Under the pieces are notes generated by a model. The model was given only the letters and a program-made list of their open reading frames with translations. It searched no databases and was not told the origin of the DNA. Shown here piece by piece: positions 42,869 through 52,622 of a DNA stretch of 64,000 nt. Origin of the DNA: Bradyrhizobium sp. AUGA SZCCT0176 (GTDB lineage: Bacteria; Pseudomonadota; Alphaproteobacteria; Rhizobiales; Xanthobacteraceae); the NCBI RefSeq assembly GCF_018130145.1, contig NZ_JAFCMB010000002.1, forward strand, positions 310,001 to 374,000. The letters run 5' to 3'. A program made the position numbers and the translations under genes. How positions within the stretch are numbered: the first letter of the stretch is position 1; every line of letters begins with the position of its first letter.

Positions 42869-43224
42869 GTGATGCTCCCGGCGGCAGCTATAGAATCTGC
42901 CTCGGGTTCCGGCAACAGTAGCGCACCAACATCCGGGATCTTACGGTGGTGCTTGCATCTGCCTGGGGAACGGGTAACGCGTCGGCCCGCGTCAACACCG
43001 TCGTCGATGAGGTTTGCGCGGGACGCAAATAACTCCCGGCACCCGCCATACTCGTAATCATCGATACCCTTCCGCAGCGACAAGGGTGGAAGCAATCATT
43101 GTACCAAGCTGAAATGCCTGAAACGGCTGGTGTCCTGTCCGCGAAAGGAGTTTCACACCGGAAAATCTTGCCGACAACGGCATGTATTTCCACGCGCGTG
43201 TATCCCGTCCATTACCGACGGCAC
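42869..43224. other. Intergenic region, no supported gene
   Basis: About 350 bases between the 37-codon ORF and the PLP dehydratase gene. Several open frames run through it on both strands, but none has a convincing ribosome-binding site, codon pattern or recognisable protein. The promoter of the small ORF should lie in the first 100 bases. I see nothing else that I can name. Confidence 0.5.
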
Positions 43225-44145
43225 CTACACGTTTCCTCCGCAAGCAATGACCCACACGCGCGAATGCTCGCTGTCGACGGCGCCTGCGAGGACCGCTCCC
43301 ATCGCCAACGCTCCGCTTGGCTCCGCCCGAATGCCGCATGTCTCGTGGAGCAGCGTCATTGCACCCTGCACAAGCTCGTCGTCGACCGCGCACACCCGGA
43401 CATTCGACCGTTCCAGGATTTCGAATGCGCGCGTCCCGATCTGACGCGAGCGTAGCGCATCGCATATCGTATCCCCTGAAGGTTCGATCCGGACCGGCAT
43501 CCCCGCTTCGCGTGCCCGGGCATATCGTCGGTGGGTGGCCGGCTCGACAACATAGATCGCAGCGGAAATAGACCGCGACCGCAGGGCAAGAGCCACACCC
43601 GCAGCCAGTCCGCCACCACCGCAGGCCACGACCACCGCATCGGAAGCAGTACTGCTCGCCTCAATGGCGGCTGCCACCTCAGAACCAAGCGTATAGCTTC
43701 CCGTAATCATCTCGATGTCTTCGAAGGCATGCAGGTTACGCCAACCGCGTCCTCGCGCTTCCGCCTGCGCACGTGCAGTCAACTCCGACCGCTCGGCAAT
43801 CTTTATCTCAGCTCCGGTTTTGCGCGCCTGTTCTCTTTTGAGATCTGGTGCGTCGCCGGGCATCATCAGACAGGCCGGTTTGTCGAGCACCTGAGCCGCC
43901 AAACCAACCGCGATTGGAAAGTTTCCTGCTCCGGCAGCAACAACACCTCGCTCGGCGTTTCTTAACCCAAGTACGGCACCGCGAAACTTGAACGATCCGC
44001 TGCGTTGAACGGTCTCGTCCTTGACGTGGATCATCCGCCCGACCTGCGCGTCCAGCACGGGCGAGGATCGCACAGGAGTCTCTAAGACTTGGCGAGCAAT
44101 GAATTGGAGATCGCTGGCGGAAGGAACGGCCGAAGGATCAGGCAT
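43225..44145 (-). CDS. PLP-dependent threonine/serine dehydratase-like protein
   Basis: This is a 306-residue fold type II PLP enzyme. The PLP Lys is in RSGSFKFRGA (Lys53), and the phosphate-binding loop is ACGGGGLAAG. The C-terminal VWVIACGGNV is typical of catabolic threonine dehydratase and serine racemase. It is shorter than biosynthetic IlvA because the ACT-like regulatory domain is missing. ATG 44145 (MPDPSAVPS) is used. It stands alone before the polyamine-binding gene. Exact substrate (L-Thr, L-Ser, 3-hydroxyaspartate) uncertain. Confidence 0.88.
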   Translation of the reverse strand: MPDPSAVPSASDLQFIARQVLETPVRSSPVLDAQVGRMIHVKDETVQRSGSFKFRGAVLGLRNAERGVVAAGAGNFPIAVGLAAQVLDKPACLMMPGDAPDLKREQARKTGAEIKIAERSELTARAQAEARGRGWRNLHAFEDIEMITGSYTLGSEVAAAIEASSTASDAVVVACGGGGLAAGVALALRSRSISAAIYVVEPATHRRYARAREAGMPVRIEPSGDTICDALRSRQIGTRAFEILERSNVRVCAVDDELVQGAMTLLHETCGIRAEPSGALAMGAVLAGAVDSEHSRVWVIACGGNV

Positions 44146-44280
44146 TAGCGGCAAATGCGAATGAACATCGCCACTTATCGGGCGAATTCACATCTGTGTC
44201 TAATCAGCTGTTGTGACGGTCCGACTTTTCTCGTGAATGCTGACCTGGAATATTGCGCCGCGCGATCGTGCCTATAGATT

Positions 44281-45387
44281 CTACTTCCCGGTCTTCACCC
44301 GGGTCCAGAGCCGGTTGATGATGCGCTGGGTCGCGGGATCGCGGGCGTTGATCACGAACAGCTTTTTCTGGATCGCCTCATCCGGATAGATGTTCTTGTC
44401 GCCCAGGATTTTGGGATCGACCAGCTTCTGGCTCGCCAGATTGCCGTTGGCGTAGGACAGGAAATCCGAGTTCTTGGCGGCGATCTCCGGCCGGTAGAGA
44501 TAGTCGATCAGCTGATAGGCTTCCGTCACGTTCCTGGCGTCGGCCGGGATCGCGAGATTGTCGAAGAACATCTGCGCGCCCTCCTTCGGGATGGTGTAGC
44601 CGATCTCGACATCGTTCCTGGCCTCCGCCGCCCGGCTGCGCGCCTGCATGATGTCGCCCGACCAGCCGACCACGAAGCAGATTTCACCCGACGCCAGCGC
44701 GCCCAGATATTCCGACGAGTGAAACTTGCGGACATAGGGCCTGATTCTGGTAACGAGATCGGCGGCCTTTTCCAGATCGGCTTGCTTGGTCGAGTTCGGA
44801 TCGATGCCGAGATAGCTAAGCGCCGCGGGCAGAATGTCGTCGGCGGAATCCAGCATGTGGATGCCGCAATCCTTGAATTTTGCGAGGTTCTCCGGCTTGA
44901 AGACGATATCCCAGCTGTCGATTTTGGCGTCAGCGCCCAAAATCTTCTGCGCCGTTTTGACGTTGTAGCCGATCCCGGTGGTGCCCCACATGAAATTGGC
45001 GCCGTAATTATTGCCGGGATCGTAGGTCGCGAGTTGCTTCGTCACCACCGGCCAGGCGTTGGCGAGGTTGGGCAGTTTCGACTTGTCGAGCTTGAGGAAA
45101 ACCTTTGCCGTGATCTGGCGCTGCAGGAAATAGCCGGTGGGAACGACGACGTCGTAGCCGGATTTTCCAGCGAGCAGCCGTGTCTCCAGCGTCTCGTTGG
45201 CGTCGAAGGTGTCGTAAGTTACCTTGATGCCGGTTTCCTTGGTGAAATCCTCCAGCACGCCAGGCGCCATGTAGTTCGACCAATTGTAGAAATTGACCGT
45301 GCGCTCTTCGGCTCGCGCCGGCGACAACAACAGGATCGCGGCAACCGCGCCAATGAAACCAACAACATTGCGGGTCCGGTCGTGCAT
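44281..45387 (-). CDS. Spermidine/putrescine-type periplasmic binding protein (PotF/PotD-like)
   Basis: This 368-residue protein has a signal peptide (VVGFIGAVAAILLLSPARA, cleavage before EERTV). Family-typical segments are VNFYNWSNYMAPGVLEDF, YDVVVPTGYFLQRQI and GEICFVVGWSGDI. These match PotF/PotD. It begins 5 bases after the aminotransferase stop, so it is second in that operon. No PotG/H/I follows, so the permease must be encoded elsewhere. Polyamine or a related cation is the likely ligand. Confidence 0.92.
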   Translation of the reverse strand: MHDRTRNVVGFIGAVAAILLLSPARAEERTVNFYNWSNYMAPGVLEDFTKETGIKVTYDTFDANETLETRLLAGKSGYDVVVPTGYFLQRQITAKVFLKLDKSKLPNLANAWPVVTKQLATYDPGNNYGANFMWGTTGIGYNVKTAQKILGADAKIDSWDIVFKPENLAKFKDCGIHMLDSADDILPAALSYLGIDPNSTKQADLEKAADLVTRIRPYVRKFHSSEYLGALASGEICFVVGWSGDIMQARSRAAEARNDVEIGYTIPKEGAQMFFDNLAIPADARNVTEAYQLIDYLYRPEIAAKNSDFLSYANGNLASQKLVDPKILGDKNIYPDEAIQKKLFVINARDPATQRIINRLWTRVKTGK

Positions 45388-45392
45388 CTCGT

Positions 45393-46562
45393 CTACCTCT
45401 TCCGGCGATGCACCGCGTCCGACAAACGCTCCAGCGCCGTGTCCAGGGTGGCGTCTTTCTTGGAGAAACAGAAACGCACAACCGACGTCACGGCATCCTG
45501 TTCGTAGAAGGCCGACACCGGGATCGCGGCGACCTTGTAGTCGTTCACGATGCGGTGGCAAAATTGCACGTCGGTCTCGTTGAGTCCGAGCGGCGACAGG
45601 TCGACGGTCAGGAAATAAGTGCCTTGTGATTTAAGGACGGGAAAGCCGATGCTCTCGAGCCCCTTCGTCAGGCGATCCCTGCTCCGCGCCAGCTCCTTGC
45701 GCATGTCGTAAAAATACTCGGCCGGCTTGTCGAGACCGTAGGCGACGGCGGCCTGCAAATTTGGCGCGGTCGTGAAGGTGAGAAACTGGTGCACCTTCGC
45801 TGCCACGCGCAGCAGCGGTGGCGCGGCGCAGACGAAGCCGATCTTCCACCCCGTCAGCGAAAAGATCTTGCCCGCGCTGCCGACCTTGATGGTGCGGTCG
45901 CGCATGCCCGGGATCGTGATCAGCGGAATATGCTCGCGGCCGTCGAAGGTGACATGTTCCCAGACCTCGTCGCAGATCGCGATGGTGTCGAACTCCTGGC
46001 AGAACCGCGCCAGCAATTCGAGGTCCTCGCGCGGATAGACTACGGCGGCCGGATTGAGCGGATTGTTGAACAGCACCGCCTTGGTCTTGTGATTGAAGAC
46101 GCTGCGCAGCATCTCCTCGCTGAGCCGCCAGTCCGGCGGCTCGAGGCGCAACAGCCGCGGGATGCCGCCGGCCTGCCGGATGATGGGCAGGTAGCTGTCA
46201 TAGACGGGCTGGAAGCAGACGACCTCATCGCCGGGCTCGACCACGGCCAAAATGGAAGACGTCAACGCCTCGGTGCCGCCCGACGTCACCATCACTTCGC
46301 TCATCGGATCAAGCGAGAGGCCGTGCCAGCGTCCATAGTGAGACGCGATCGCCTGCCGCAGTTCCGGAATGCCCATCATCGACGGGTATTGGTTATAGCC
46401 ATTGATCGACGCGTCCGCGGCGGCGCGCCTGATATCCTCAGGCCCGGGATCATCAGGAAAACCCTGGCCGAGATTGATGGCGTTGTTGTCGCGCGCGGCT
46501 TGCGACATCGCCTCGAAGACGGTGACGGGAAGGTCGGCGAAGACCTTGTTCATGGAGGTCAT
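45393..46562 (-). CDS. Class I PLP aminotransferase (kynurenine/methionine aminotransferase-like)
   Basis: This is a 389-residue fold type I enzyme. INLGQGFPDDPGPEDI and YNQYPSMMGIPELRQAIA are the subgroup N-terminal motifs. The PLP Lys is in GSAGKIFSLTGWKIGF (Lys232), NNPLNPAA gives the conserved Asn, and SVVRFCFSKKD carries the C-terminal carboxylate-binding Arg. The N-terminal segment suggests the YbdL/kynurenine aminotransferase group. The start at 46562 is used; an internal ATG is at 46553. It is 25 bases downstream of the rhodanese gene and leads the polyamine-binding protein gene. Confidence 0.92.
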   Translation of the reverse strand: MTSMNKVFADLPVTVFEAMSQAARDNNAINLGQGFPDDPGPEDIRRAAADASINGYNQYPSMMGIPELRQAIASHYGRWHGLSLDPMSEVMVTSGGTEALTSSILAVVEPGDEVVCFQPVYDSYLPIIRQAGGIPRLLRLEPPDWRLSEEMLRSVFNHKTKAVLFNNPLNPAAVVYPREDLELLARFCQEFDTIAICDEVWEHVTFDGREHIPLITIPGMRDRTIKVGSAGKIFSLTGWKIGFVCAAPPLLRVAAKVHQFLTFTTAPNLQAAVAYGLDKPAEYFYDMRKELARSRDRLTKGLESIGFPVLKSQGTYFLTVDLSPLGLNETDVQFCHRIVNDYKVAAIPVSAFYEQDAVTSVVRFCFSKKDATLDTALERLSDAVHRRKR

Positions 46563-46587
46563 TTTTTCAAAGCAGTCCCTGGAAAAA

Positions 46588-46935
46588 TCAACCGCCGGCC
46601 TTGGTCTGCAATCCCGCAGCCTTCCAGCCAATGATGCCGCCCGCCAAATGCTTGTCATAGGGAAGCCCCGCGGCCTGCGCCGCCAGCGACGCCGTCACCG
46701 AGCGCTTGCCGGAGCGGCAGGCGAAAACCACCTGCTTGCCTTTGGGGTCCGGAATGGCCGCCGGATCGAACGACTGCAGCGGAACCACCACGGCGCCAGG
46801 ATAGGCTTCCACGGCGACCTCATTCGGCTCGCGCACGTCGACGAGCAGATAGCGTCCCTCCGCCATCCCCTTTGCGACTTCTTCCGGCGTCAAATCGTGC
46901 ACCTGATGGTCCGCCACGTAATATCCTCCCGACAT
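46588..46935 (-). CDS. Rhodanese-like domain protein
   Basis: This is a 115-residue single-domain rhodanese. LLVDVREPNEVAVEAYPGAV is the domain start and the active Cys73 lies in the loop FACRSGKRS. The loop with a Cys followed by Arg and basic residues is typical of thiosulfate/sulfane sulfurtransferases. The end IIGWKAAGL fits as well. It is the first gene of the aminotransferase-PotF operon. Its role as a persulfide carrier is inferred from the family. Confidence 0.92.
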   Translation of the reverse strand: MSGGYYVADHQVHDLTPEEVAKGMAEGRYLLVDVREPNEVAVEAYPGAVVVPLQSFDPAAIPDPKGKQVVFACRSGKRSVTASLAAQAAGLPYDKHLAGGIIGWKAAGLQTKAGG

Positions 46936-47085
46936 CCTGCTTTGAGGGGTCCCGCCCGCCAGCCGGGCGCCAAAGTCGCCTCTGGCGCGGCGAAAATCAA
47001 GCGCTGCGAACGGTTTAATGGGCCCACCAAACGGGGCCGCGCGGCCACCGCGCATGGCGCCATATATTCTCTCGCGGCGGTGTTT

Positions 47086-47538
47086 TCAGGTCGAAAGTTG
47101 CCTTGCTATGGGCCAGGCGCCGACCGGGGTCAGCGAATCGGTCACCCTGTAACCCCGCCGCAGATAGAACCCCATGGCATTTGGGCTGGCTTCCGCGCGA
47201 ACTGTCTCAAAGCCCCGTCCACGCATCAGTCCCTCGAGCCGGTCGAGTAACGCGGCACCGACGCCCTGCCCGGCATATTCGGGGGCCGTGTACAGCGACT
47301 CGAGAGTGTCGCCGCGGATGCCGCCCCACCCGGCCACAACACCTTCTGCCTCCGCAATCCATATTTCCTGTTCGCGAAGCTTCCGCTCCATTCCGGCGAG
47401 GTTGAGCTGGGCCGCCCACGCCTCGGCATTTGCGATCGACATTCCCCGCGGTGCCAGTTCAAGGATCGATCGGCGCCGTACCTCGAACAAACGGGGCGCG
47501 TCGTCGTGGGTTGCCAAGCGGTGAACGACTGCACCCAT
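47086..47538 (-). CDS. GNAT-family N-acetyltransferase
   Basis: This 150-residue protein has the GNAT core: the acceptor-side helix LFEVRRRSILELAP, the strand pair IWIAEAEGVVAGWGG, and the acetyl-CoA loop APEYAGQGVGAALLDRLE (R/QxxGxG/A). ASPNAMGFYLRRGYRV follows. It is a stand-alone gene, 150 bases upstream of the rhodanese gene on the same strand. Substrate unknown. Confidence 0.9.
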   Translation of the reverse strand: MGAVVHRLATHDDAPRLFEVRRRSILELAPRGMSIANAEAWAAQLNLAGMERKLREQEIWIAEAEGVVAGWGGIRGDTLESLYTAPEYAGQGVGAALLDRLEGLMRGRGFETVRAEASPNAMGFYLRRGYRVTDSLTPVGAWPIARQLST

Positions 47539-47789
47539 GTCGACTAGTGATCCTACAATGAGACGTGAAATACACCTATGTTCTTCCAGCGCGCGGACTC
47601 ATGCAACCAAATGCAGCCTAATGCGAGCCGGCGAAACCGACGGCATTTCCGGGATTGGACCCGTGCCCAGACATACGGTGGAAATGCCAAAATCGACGCG
47701 ATTGACCCAACTCGGACGTTACCCTGCCGGAACTATCGGCAAAAAACTGTTAGGAATTGCCAAATAGTCTTCTCGCGGTCTGTCGCAAA

Positions 47790-48305
47790 ATGGGTAGCTC
47801 TGTGCGGAAAGTCGTTAGAGGCGCGCTGCTGGTCTGCCTTGTAGTAACGGCTGTCATAGCCGTACTGGTGGCATCACTGTCGCTCTGGACTTGGTTCAAG
47901 AGTGCTCAAGTTGAGAGCTTTTATCAAGAAAAGCGCCTACTTGGCGAAATGCGCGCCCGGCAAAAGAGCAGCACAAACGACTCCGCAGCAGCACGTGAGG
48001 CGCTATTGGAAGTATTGCCATTAAGAACAGAAAGAGAATCAGCCATCGCAGTGCTCCGCAGGGAGGGACTCGGCTGCCAGACTATCGCTGAGCCGATCAC
48101 AGACACCCGGCTGCGGCAACGCTTTCCGGAGGCTCGTGGATCGACGAATATGCCGAACAGCGGTCGGACCAGAAAAGACTTTGTCGATTGTCAAACGACG
48201 ACGCCCAACGTCCTTGGACACAAACAGTGGATCGTAGACTTGGAATTCGATGCCGATGGGCGGTTGAGCGAAGTAGGCGTCGCGATGTGGAACATTTCTT
48301 TCTAG
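47790..48305 (+). CDS. Hypothetical protein with one N-terminal membrane anchor
   Basis: This 171-residue protein (MGSSVRKVVRG) has a hydrophobic segment (about 11-36) and then a polar part with coiled-coil tendency (about 45-90). Two Cys residues near 93 and 132 are notable (GLGCQTIAEP, FVDCQTTTP). The start at 47790 is the first ATG; a TTG at 47757 would add 11 residues. By eye the gene and its flanks have lower GC and more AT-type codons than neighbours, which suggests late acquisition. No family recognised. Confidence 0.6.
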   Translation: MGSSVRKVVRGALLVCLVVTAVIAVLVASLSLWTWFKSAQVESFYQEKRLLGEMRARQKSSTNDSAAAREALLEVLPLRTERESAIAVLRREGLGCQTIAEPITDTRLRQRFPEARGSTNMPNSGRTRKDFVDCQTTTPNVLGHKQWIVDLEFDADGRLSEVGVAMWNISF

Positions 48306-48477
48306 CCGCCCGACACGAGTGCAAACACTTTTCTGCGTTGATGCCCCAATAGAATCTCTCTGCAATAGCGCTGCGACGTCCGAGTTTGGCACTTTTCGGG
48401 CCTGGTGCGATGTCCAAGTTAAGTCCGTAGCGCGCACAAAGCGGACGTCCGCCAATCTCGATATATGAGTTCACGTC

Positions 48478-50409
48478 CTAGATCGTCACCTGCGTTCCCA
48501 CCTCGACCACGCGCCCGGTCGGGATCTGGAAATAATCGGTGGCGTCGTTGGAACTGCGGCTCAGCGCGATGAACAAATGGTCCTGCCAGCGCGGCATGCC
48601 TGAATGCGCGGCCGGCTTGAGCGCGCGGCGGGACAGGAAGAACGACGTCGCCATGATGTCGAACTGCCAGCCGAGCTTGCGGGCGAGCGCCAGCGTTCTC
48701 GGCACATTGGGCGATTCCATGAAGCCGAACCGCAGCGTCATCTTGGAGAAGGTCTCGCTCAGTTGCTCCATCCGGATCCGTTCGGAATCATCGATCCGCG
48801 GCGTCGGCGCGGTTTCGATGGTGAGAATGACGTTCTTTTCGTGCAGCACCTTGTAATGCTTCAGGCTGTGCATCAGCGCCGTCGGTGCGCTTTCGGGGTC
48901 GCTGGTCAGGAACACCGCCGTACCGGGGACCCGCTGCGGCGGCCGTTTTTCCAGCATCGCCGCCAGTTCGACCAGCGGGAATTCCAGCTTGCGCGATTTC
49001 TCGAACAACAGCCGGCTGCCGCGCCGCCACGTATACATCAGCAGCATCACGATGCCGCCCAGCGCCAGCGGCACCCAACCGCCCTCGAACACCTTCAGCA
49101 GATTGGCCGCAAGGAAGGTGAGATCGAGGAACAGGAACGGCGCGATCAGCGCGGCGGCCGCCACCGCCGACCATTTCCAGACCCGCCAGACCACGACAAA
49201 GCCCATCATCGCCGTGACCACCATGGTCCCGGTCACGGAAATCCCGTAGGCCGAGGCCAGCGCGCTGGAGGAGCGGAACAGCAGCACCAGCAGAATCACC
49301 GAAATGAACAGCAGCAGATTGATGCGCGGAATGTAGATCTGGCCGGAATGCGACTCCGAGGTATGGCGGATTTCAAACCGCGGCATCAGGCCGAGCTGGA
49401 TCGCGGTGCGCGTCAGCGAATAGGCGCCGGTGATGACGGCCTGGCTCGCGATCACGGTCGCGAGCGTAGCAAGCGCCACCATCGGGATCAGCGCCCAATC
49501 CGGGAACATCAGGAAGAACGGGTTTTCGATGGTCTTGGGATCGCCGATCAGGAGCGCGCCCTGCCCTAGATAATTCAGCGCCAGCGACGGCAGCACGATG
49601 GAGAGCCAGGCGGTCTGGATCGGCCGTTTGCCGAAATGGCCGAGATCGGCGTAGAGCGCTTCCGCGCCGGTGACGGCGAGAAACACCGCACCGAGCGTCA
49701 CGAAGCCGATCACGCCATGATGGGTCATGAAGGAAACCGCATGGAGCGGGTTGAGCGCCAGCAGCACTTCGGGATGACGCATGATCTGCGGCAGAGCGGC
49801 AACGGCGATGACCGCGAACCAGACGCACATCACCGGCCCGAAGAACGTGGCGACCCGCGCGGTGCCGCGCGACTGAACCGCGAACAGCACGATCAGAATG
49901 ATCACCGTGAGCGGCACGACATAGTGGTCGAATGTCGAAGTGACGAGCTTGATGCCTTCGATCGCCGACAGCACCGACAGCGCCGGCGTGATGACGGCAT
50001 CGCCGTAAAACAACGCGCCGCTGATGATCCCGAGCAGCACGATCGCGGCGGCGCCCTTGCTGTTGCTGACGCCGCGCTGCGCCAGCGCCATCAGCGCCAG
50101 CGTTCCGCCTTCGCCGTTGTTGTCCGCACGCAGCAGGATTACGACGTATTTCAGCGTCACCACGACGACCAGCGCCCACAGGATCAGCGAGAGAACGCCG
50201 AGGACCGCCTGAGGATCGGCGCTGCTTGTGCTGCCGCTCGCCGCCACAATGGCCTCGCGCAGCGCGTAGAGCGGGCTGGTGCCGATGTCGCCATAGACCA
50301 CGCCGATGCAGCCCAGCATCAGGGCCTTGAAGCCGGCGGTGCAGTGCGCTTCCCCATGCCCGTTGGCCGCGGGCGTTTCCGCCGCGGTAATCGCAATCTG
50401 GGATGACAT
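48478..50409 (-). CDS. kup: KUP/HAK/KT-family potassium uptake protein (second copy)
   Basis: This is a 643-residue membrane transporter. [17 protein letters not shown] is the KUP signature, followed by about 12 membrane segments up to residue 450. A C-terminal cytoplasmic domain (about 470-643) ends [19 protein letters not shown]. It is proton-coupled K+ uptake by family. It is the downstream copy of a tandem pair, its C-terminus almost identical to that of the upstream gene. ATG 50409 ([10 protein letters not shown]) is used. A nested palindrome lies about 60 bases upstream of its start. Confidence 0.93.
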   Translation of the reverse strand: MSSQIAITAAETPAANGHGEAHCTAGFKALMLGCIGVVYGDIGTSPLYALREAIVAASGSTSSADPQAVLGVLSLILWALVVVVTLKYVVILLRADNNGEGGTLALMALAQRGVSNSKGAAAIVLLGIISGALFYGDAVITPALSVLSAIEGIKLVTSTFDHYVVPLTVIILIVLFAVQSRGTARVATFFGPVMCVWFAVIAVAALPQIMRHPEVLLALNPLHAVSFMTHHGVIGFVTLGAVFLAVTGAEALYADLGHFGKRPIQTAWLSIVLPSLALNYLGQGALLIGDPKTIENPFFLMFPDWALIPMVALATLATVIASQAVITGAYSLTRTAIQLGLMPRFEIRHTSESHSGQIYIPRINLLLFISVILLVLLFRSSSALASAYGISVTGTMVVTAMMGFVVVWRVWKWSAVAAAALIAPFLFLDLTFLAANLLKVFEGGWVPLALGGIVMLLMYTWRRGSRLLFEKSRKLEFPLVELAAMLEKRPPQRVPGTAVFLTSDPESAPTALMHSLKHYKVLHEKNVILTIETAPTPRIDDSERIRMEQLSETFSKMTLRFGFMESPNVPRTLALARKLGWQFDIMATSFFLSRRALKPAAHSGMPRWQDHLFIALSRSSNDATDYFQIPTGRVVEVGTQVTI

Positions 50410-50471
50410 CAGACAGGCCTCGGTTTTTGCCGCACTGCACAATCAGGAAGTGCAGGCCTATACTCCTGTCG

Positions 50472-50516
50472 TGAATGCATAGGTTAGCCTGAATTCAGGC
50501 CTCCGATATGCATTCA
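50472..50516. promoter_or_regulatory. Nested palindrome between the kup genes
   Basis: The outer arms TGAATGCATA (50472-50481) and TATGCATTCA (50507-50516) are perfect inverted repeats. They enclose the perfect 14-base palindrome GCCTGAATTCAGGC (50487-50500), with centres that nearly coincide. It lies 63 bases upstream of the second kup gene. No T-run adjoins it on either strand. It could be an operator for a dimer or two-dimer regulator, or an mRNA structure. Function is inferred only. Confidence 0.55.
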
Positions 50517-50563
50517 GCGCATGGGTTCCAGGGGGCTTAGCGGACCGAAATTTCGTTAGGTAA

Positions 50564-52462
50564 TCAGATAGTTACCTGAGTTCCGACCTCGACGACGCGT
50601 CCGGTCGGGATCTGGAAATAGTCGGTGGCATCGTTGGCCGACCGGCTCATCGCGATGAACAGGTGGTCCTGCCATTGCGGCATTCCCGACTGCGCCGAAG
50701 GCTTCAGCGAGCGCCGCGAGACGAAGAACGAGGTCGCCATGATGTCGAACTGCCAGCCGAGCTTGCGGGCGATCACCAGCGCCTTGGGCACGTTCGGCGA
50801 TTCCATGAAGCCGAACCGCAGCCGCACGGTGGCGAATTTTTCGCTGATGGTCTCCATCTTGACGCGTTCGGCCGGATCGACGCGCGGCGTCTGTGCGGTC
50901 TCGATCGTCACGATCACATTGTGCTCGTGAAGCACCTTGTTGTGCTTGAGATTATGCAGCAGCGCCGTGGGCACGAAATTCGGATCGCTGGTCAAAAACA
51001 CCGCAGTGCCCTTGACGATGTGCGGTGGACGCTTTTCGAGACTCTTGATCAGGTCGATCAGCGGCACCTCGATGCGTCTCGTCTTGGCGATCAGGATCGC
51101 TGCGCCGCGGCGCCAGGTCCAGATCATCACCGCCATCGCGACCCCGAACAGCAGCGGCACCCAGGCGCCTTCGAGCAGCTTCAACAGGTTGGCGGTGAAG
51201 AACGCCATATCAACCACGACGAGCGGCAGGATCAACGCGGCCGCTGTCGCCGCGCGCCAGTTCCACAATTTCCAGATCACGACAAAGCCCATGATGCCGT
51301 CGACGACCATGGTGGTGGAGACGGCGATGCCGTAGGCCGACGCCAATCCGCTCGAGGTGCGGAACAGCAGCACCAGCAGGATCACTCCGAGCAGCAGCAT
51401 CCGGTTGACCCGCGGCAGGTAGATTTGCCCGGCATGGGTCTCGGAGGTGTAACGAACCTCGAACCGCGGCAACAGGCCGAGTTGCACCGCCTGCCGCACC
51501 AGCGAATAGGCGCCCGTGATCACCGCCTGGCTCGCGATCACCGTGGCCGCCGTCGCGAGCACCACCAGCGGCAGCAGCAGGATTTCGGGGGCCAGCCGGT
51601 AGAACGGGCTTACGATCGCCGCCGGATTGGACAGCACCAAGGCGCCCTGCCCGAAGTAATTGATCAGAAGCGCCGGCATCACCAGATAGAACCATCCGGC
51701 CTGAATCGGCTTGCGTCCAAAATGCCCGAGGTCCGCATAAAGCGCTTCGCCGCCGGTCACCGCCAGAAACACCAGGCCCAGCGTCACCAGTCCGATCATG
51801 CCGTGCGAAAGCACGAACTGGATCGCGTAATAGGGATTGATCGCCTGCAAAACGGTGGGATCGTCGCTGATGTGGATGAGGCCCAAAATCGTCAGCGTGG
51901 CGAACCAGACCACCATGACCGGTCCGAACGCCGACGCGACGCGCGCGGTGCCGCTGCTCTGCACCGAGAACAGCAGCACCAGAATGAAGATCGTCAGCGG
52001 CACCACATAATGGTCGAGCGCCGGCGCGACGAGCTTGAGACCTTCGACAGCCGACAAAACCGAAATCGCCGGCGTGATCATGGAATCGCCGATGAACATC
52101 GAGGCGCCGACGACGCCCAACGCCATCAACACCCAGCTGCGCCGGCCCAGCGCCCGTTGACCGAGCGCCATCAGGGAGAGCGTGCCGCCCTCGCCATGAT
52201 TGTCGGCGCGCAGCAGCAGCAGCACATATTTGGCGGTCACGACGATGAACAGCGACCACAGGATCAGGGAGAGTACGCCGAGCACGATCTCGCGCGACAC
52301 CGGCCCGCCGGCTGCCGCATGGGTTACGGCTTCGCGGAATGCATACAGCGGCGACGTGCCGATGTCGCCGAACACCACGCCGATGCTGCCCAGTGTCAGG
52401 GCCCAAAAGCCTGAGGTGACCTGCCCCTCATGGGCCTCGGTGGATGTGGCGCTGACAGTCAT
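50564..52462 (-). CDS. kup: KUP/HAK/KT-family potassium uptake protein (first copy)
   Basis: This is a 632-residue transporter. [17 protein letters not shown] is the family signature, [15 protein letters not shown] and [19 protein letters not shown] follow. The C-terminal domain (about 455-632) has the same order as in the second copy, and it ends with [19 protein letters not shown]. The ATG at 52462 is clear. It is upstream in the tandem pair; the gap to the second gene is 154 bases. A duplicated kup is common in Bradyrhizobium. Confidence 0.94.
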   Translation of the reverse strand: MTVSATSTEAHEGQVTSGFWALTLGSIGVVFGDIGTSPLYAFREAVTHAAAGGPVSREIVLGVLSLILWSLFIVVTAKYVLLLLRADNHGEGGTLSLMALGQRALGRRSWVLMALGVVGASMFIGDSMITPAISVLSAVEGLKLVAPALDHYVVPLTIFILVLLFSVQSSGTARVASAFGPVMVVWFATLTILGLIHISDDPTVLQAINPYYAIQFVLSHGMIGLVTLGLVFLAVTGGEALYADLGHFGRKPIQAGWFYLVMPALLINYFGQGALVLSNPAAIVSPFYRLAPEILLLPLVVLATAATVIASQAVITGAYSLVRQAVQLGLLPRFEVRYTSETHAGQIYLPRVNRMLLLGVILLVLLFRTSSGLASAYGIAVSTTMVVDGIMGFVVIWKLWNWRAATAAALILPLVVVDMAFFTANLLKLLEGAWVPLLFGVAMAVMIWTWRRGAAILIAKTRRIEVPLIDLIKSLEKRPPHIVKGTAVFLTSDPNFVPTALLHNLKHNKVLHEHNVIVTIETAQTPRVDPAERVKMETISEKFATVRLRFGFMESPNVPKALVIARKLGWQFDIMATSFFVSRRSLKPSAQSGMPQWQDHLFIAMSRSANDATDYFQIPTGRVVEVGTQVTI

Positions 52463-52622
52463 GACGCGGGAAACACGCTCTCAATTATTTGATCCGGGCG
52501 GCTATCGACGCTTCTGCGTCGCCTGTCAATCATCGCCGAGCATAGCACCGCTGGGGATGCGGCACCCAAGCAAAGCAAATTTCATCACACTATTGGAGAG
52601 GTAAGATGGTAGTTGCGGCGAA

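Noticed and set aside
42888..43193. A minus-strand ORF of about 100 codons in the gap before the PLP dehydratase gene
   Set aside because: No ribosome-binding site and no recognisable features; other frames are open there as well.
47537..47767. A 76-codon plus-strand ORF upstream of the hypothetical gene
   Set aside because: It starts within the GNAT start codon region, has no ribosome-binding site and no protein-like pattern.
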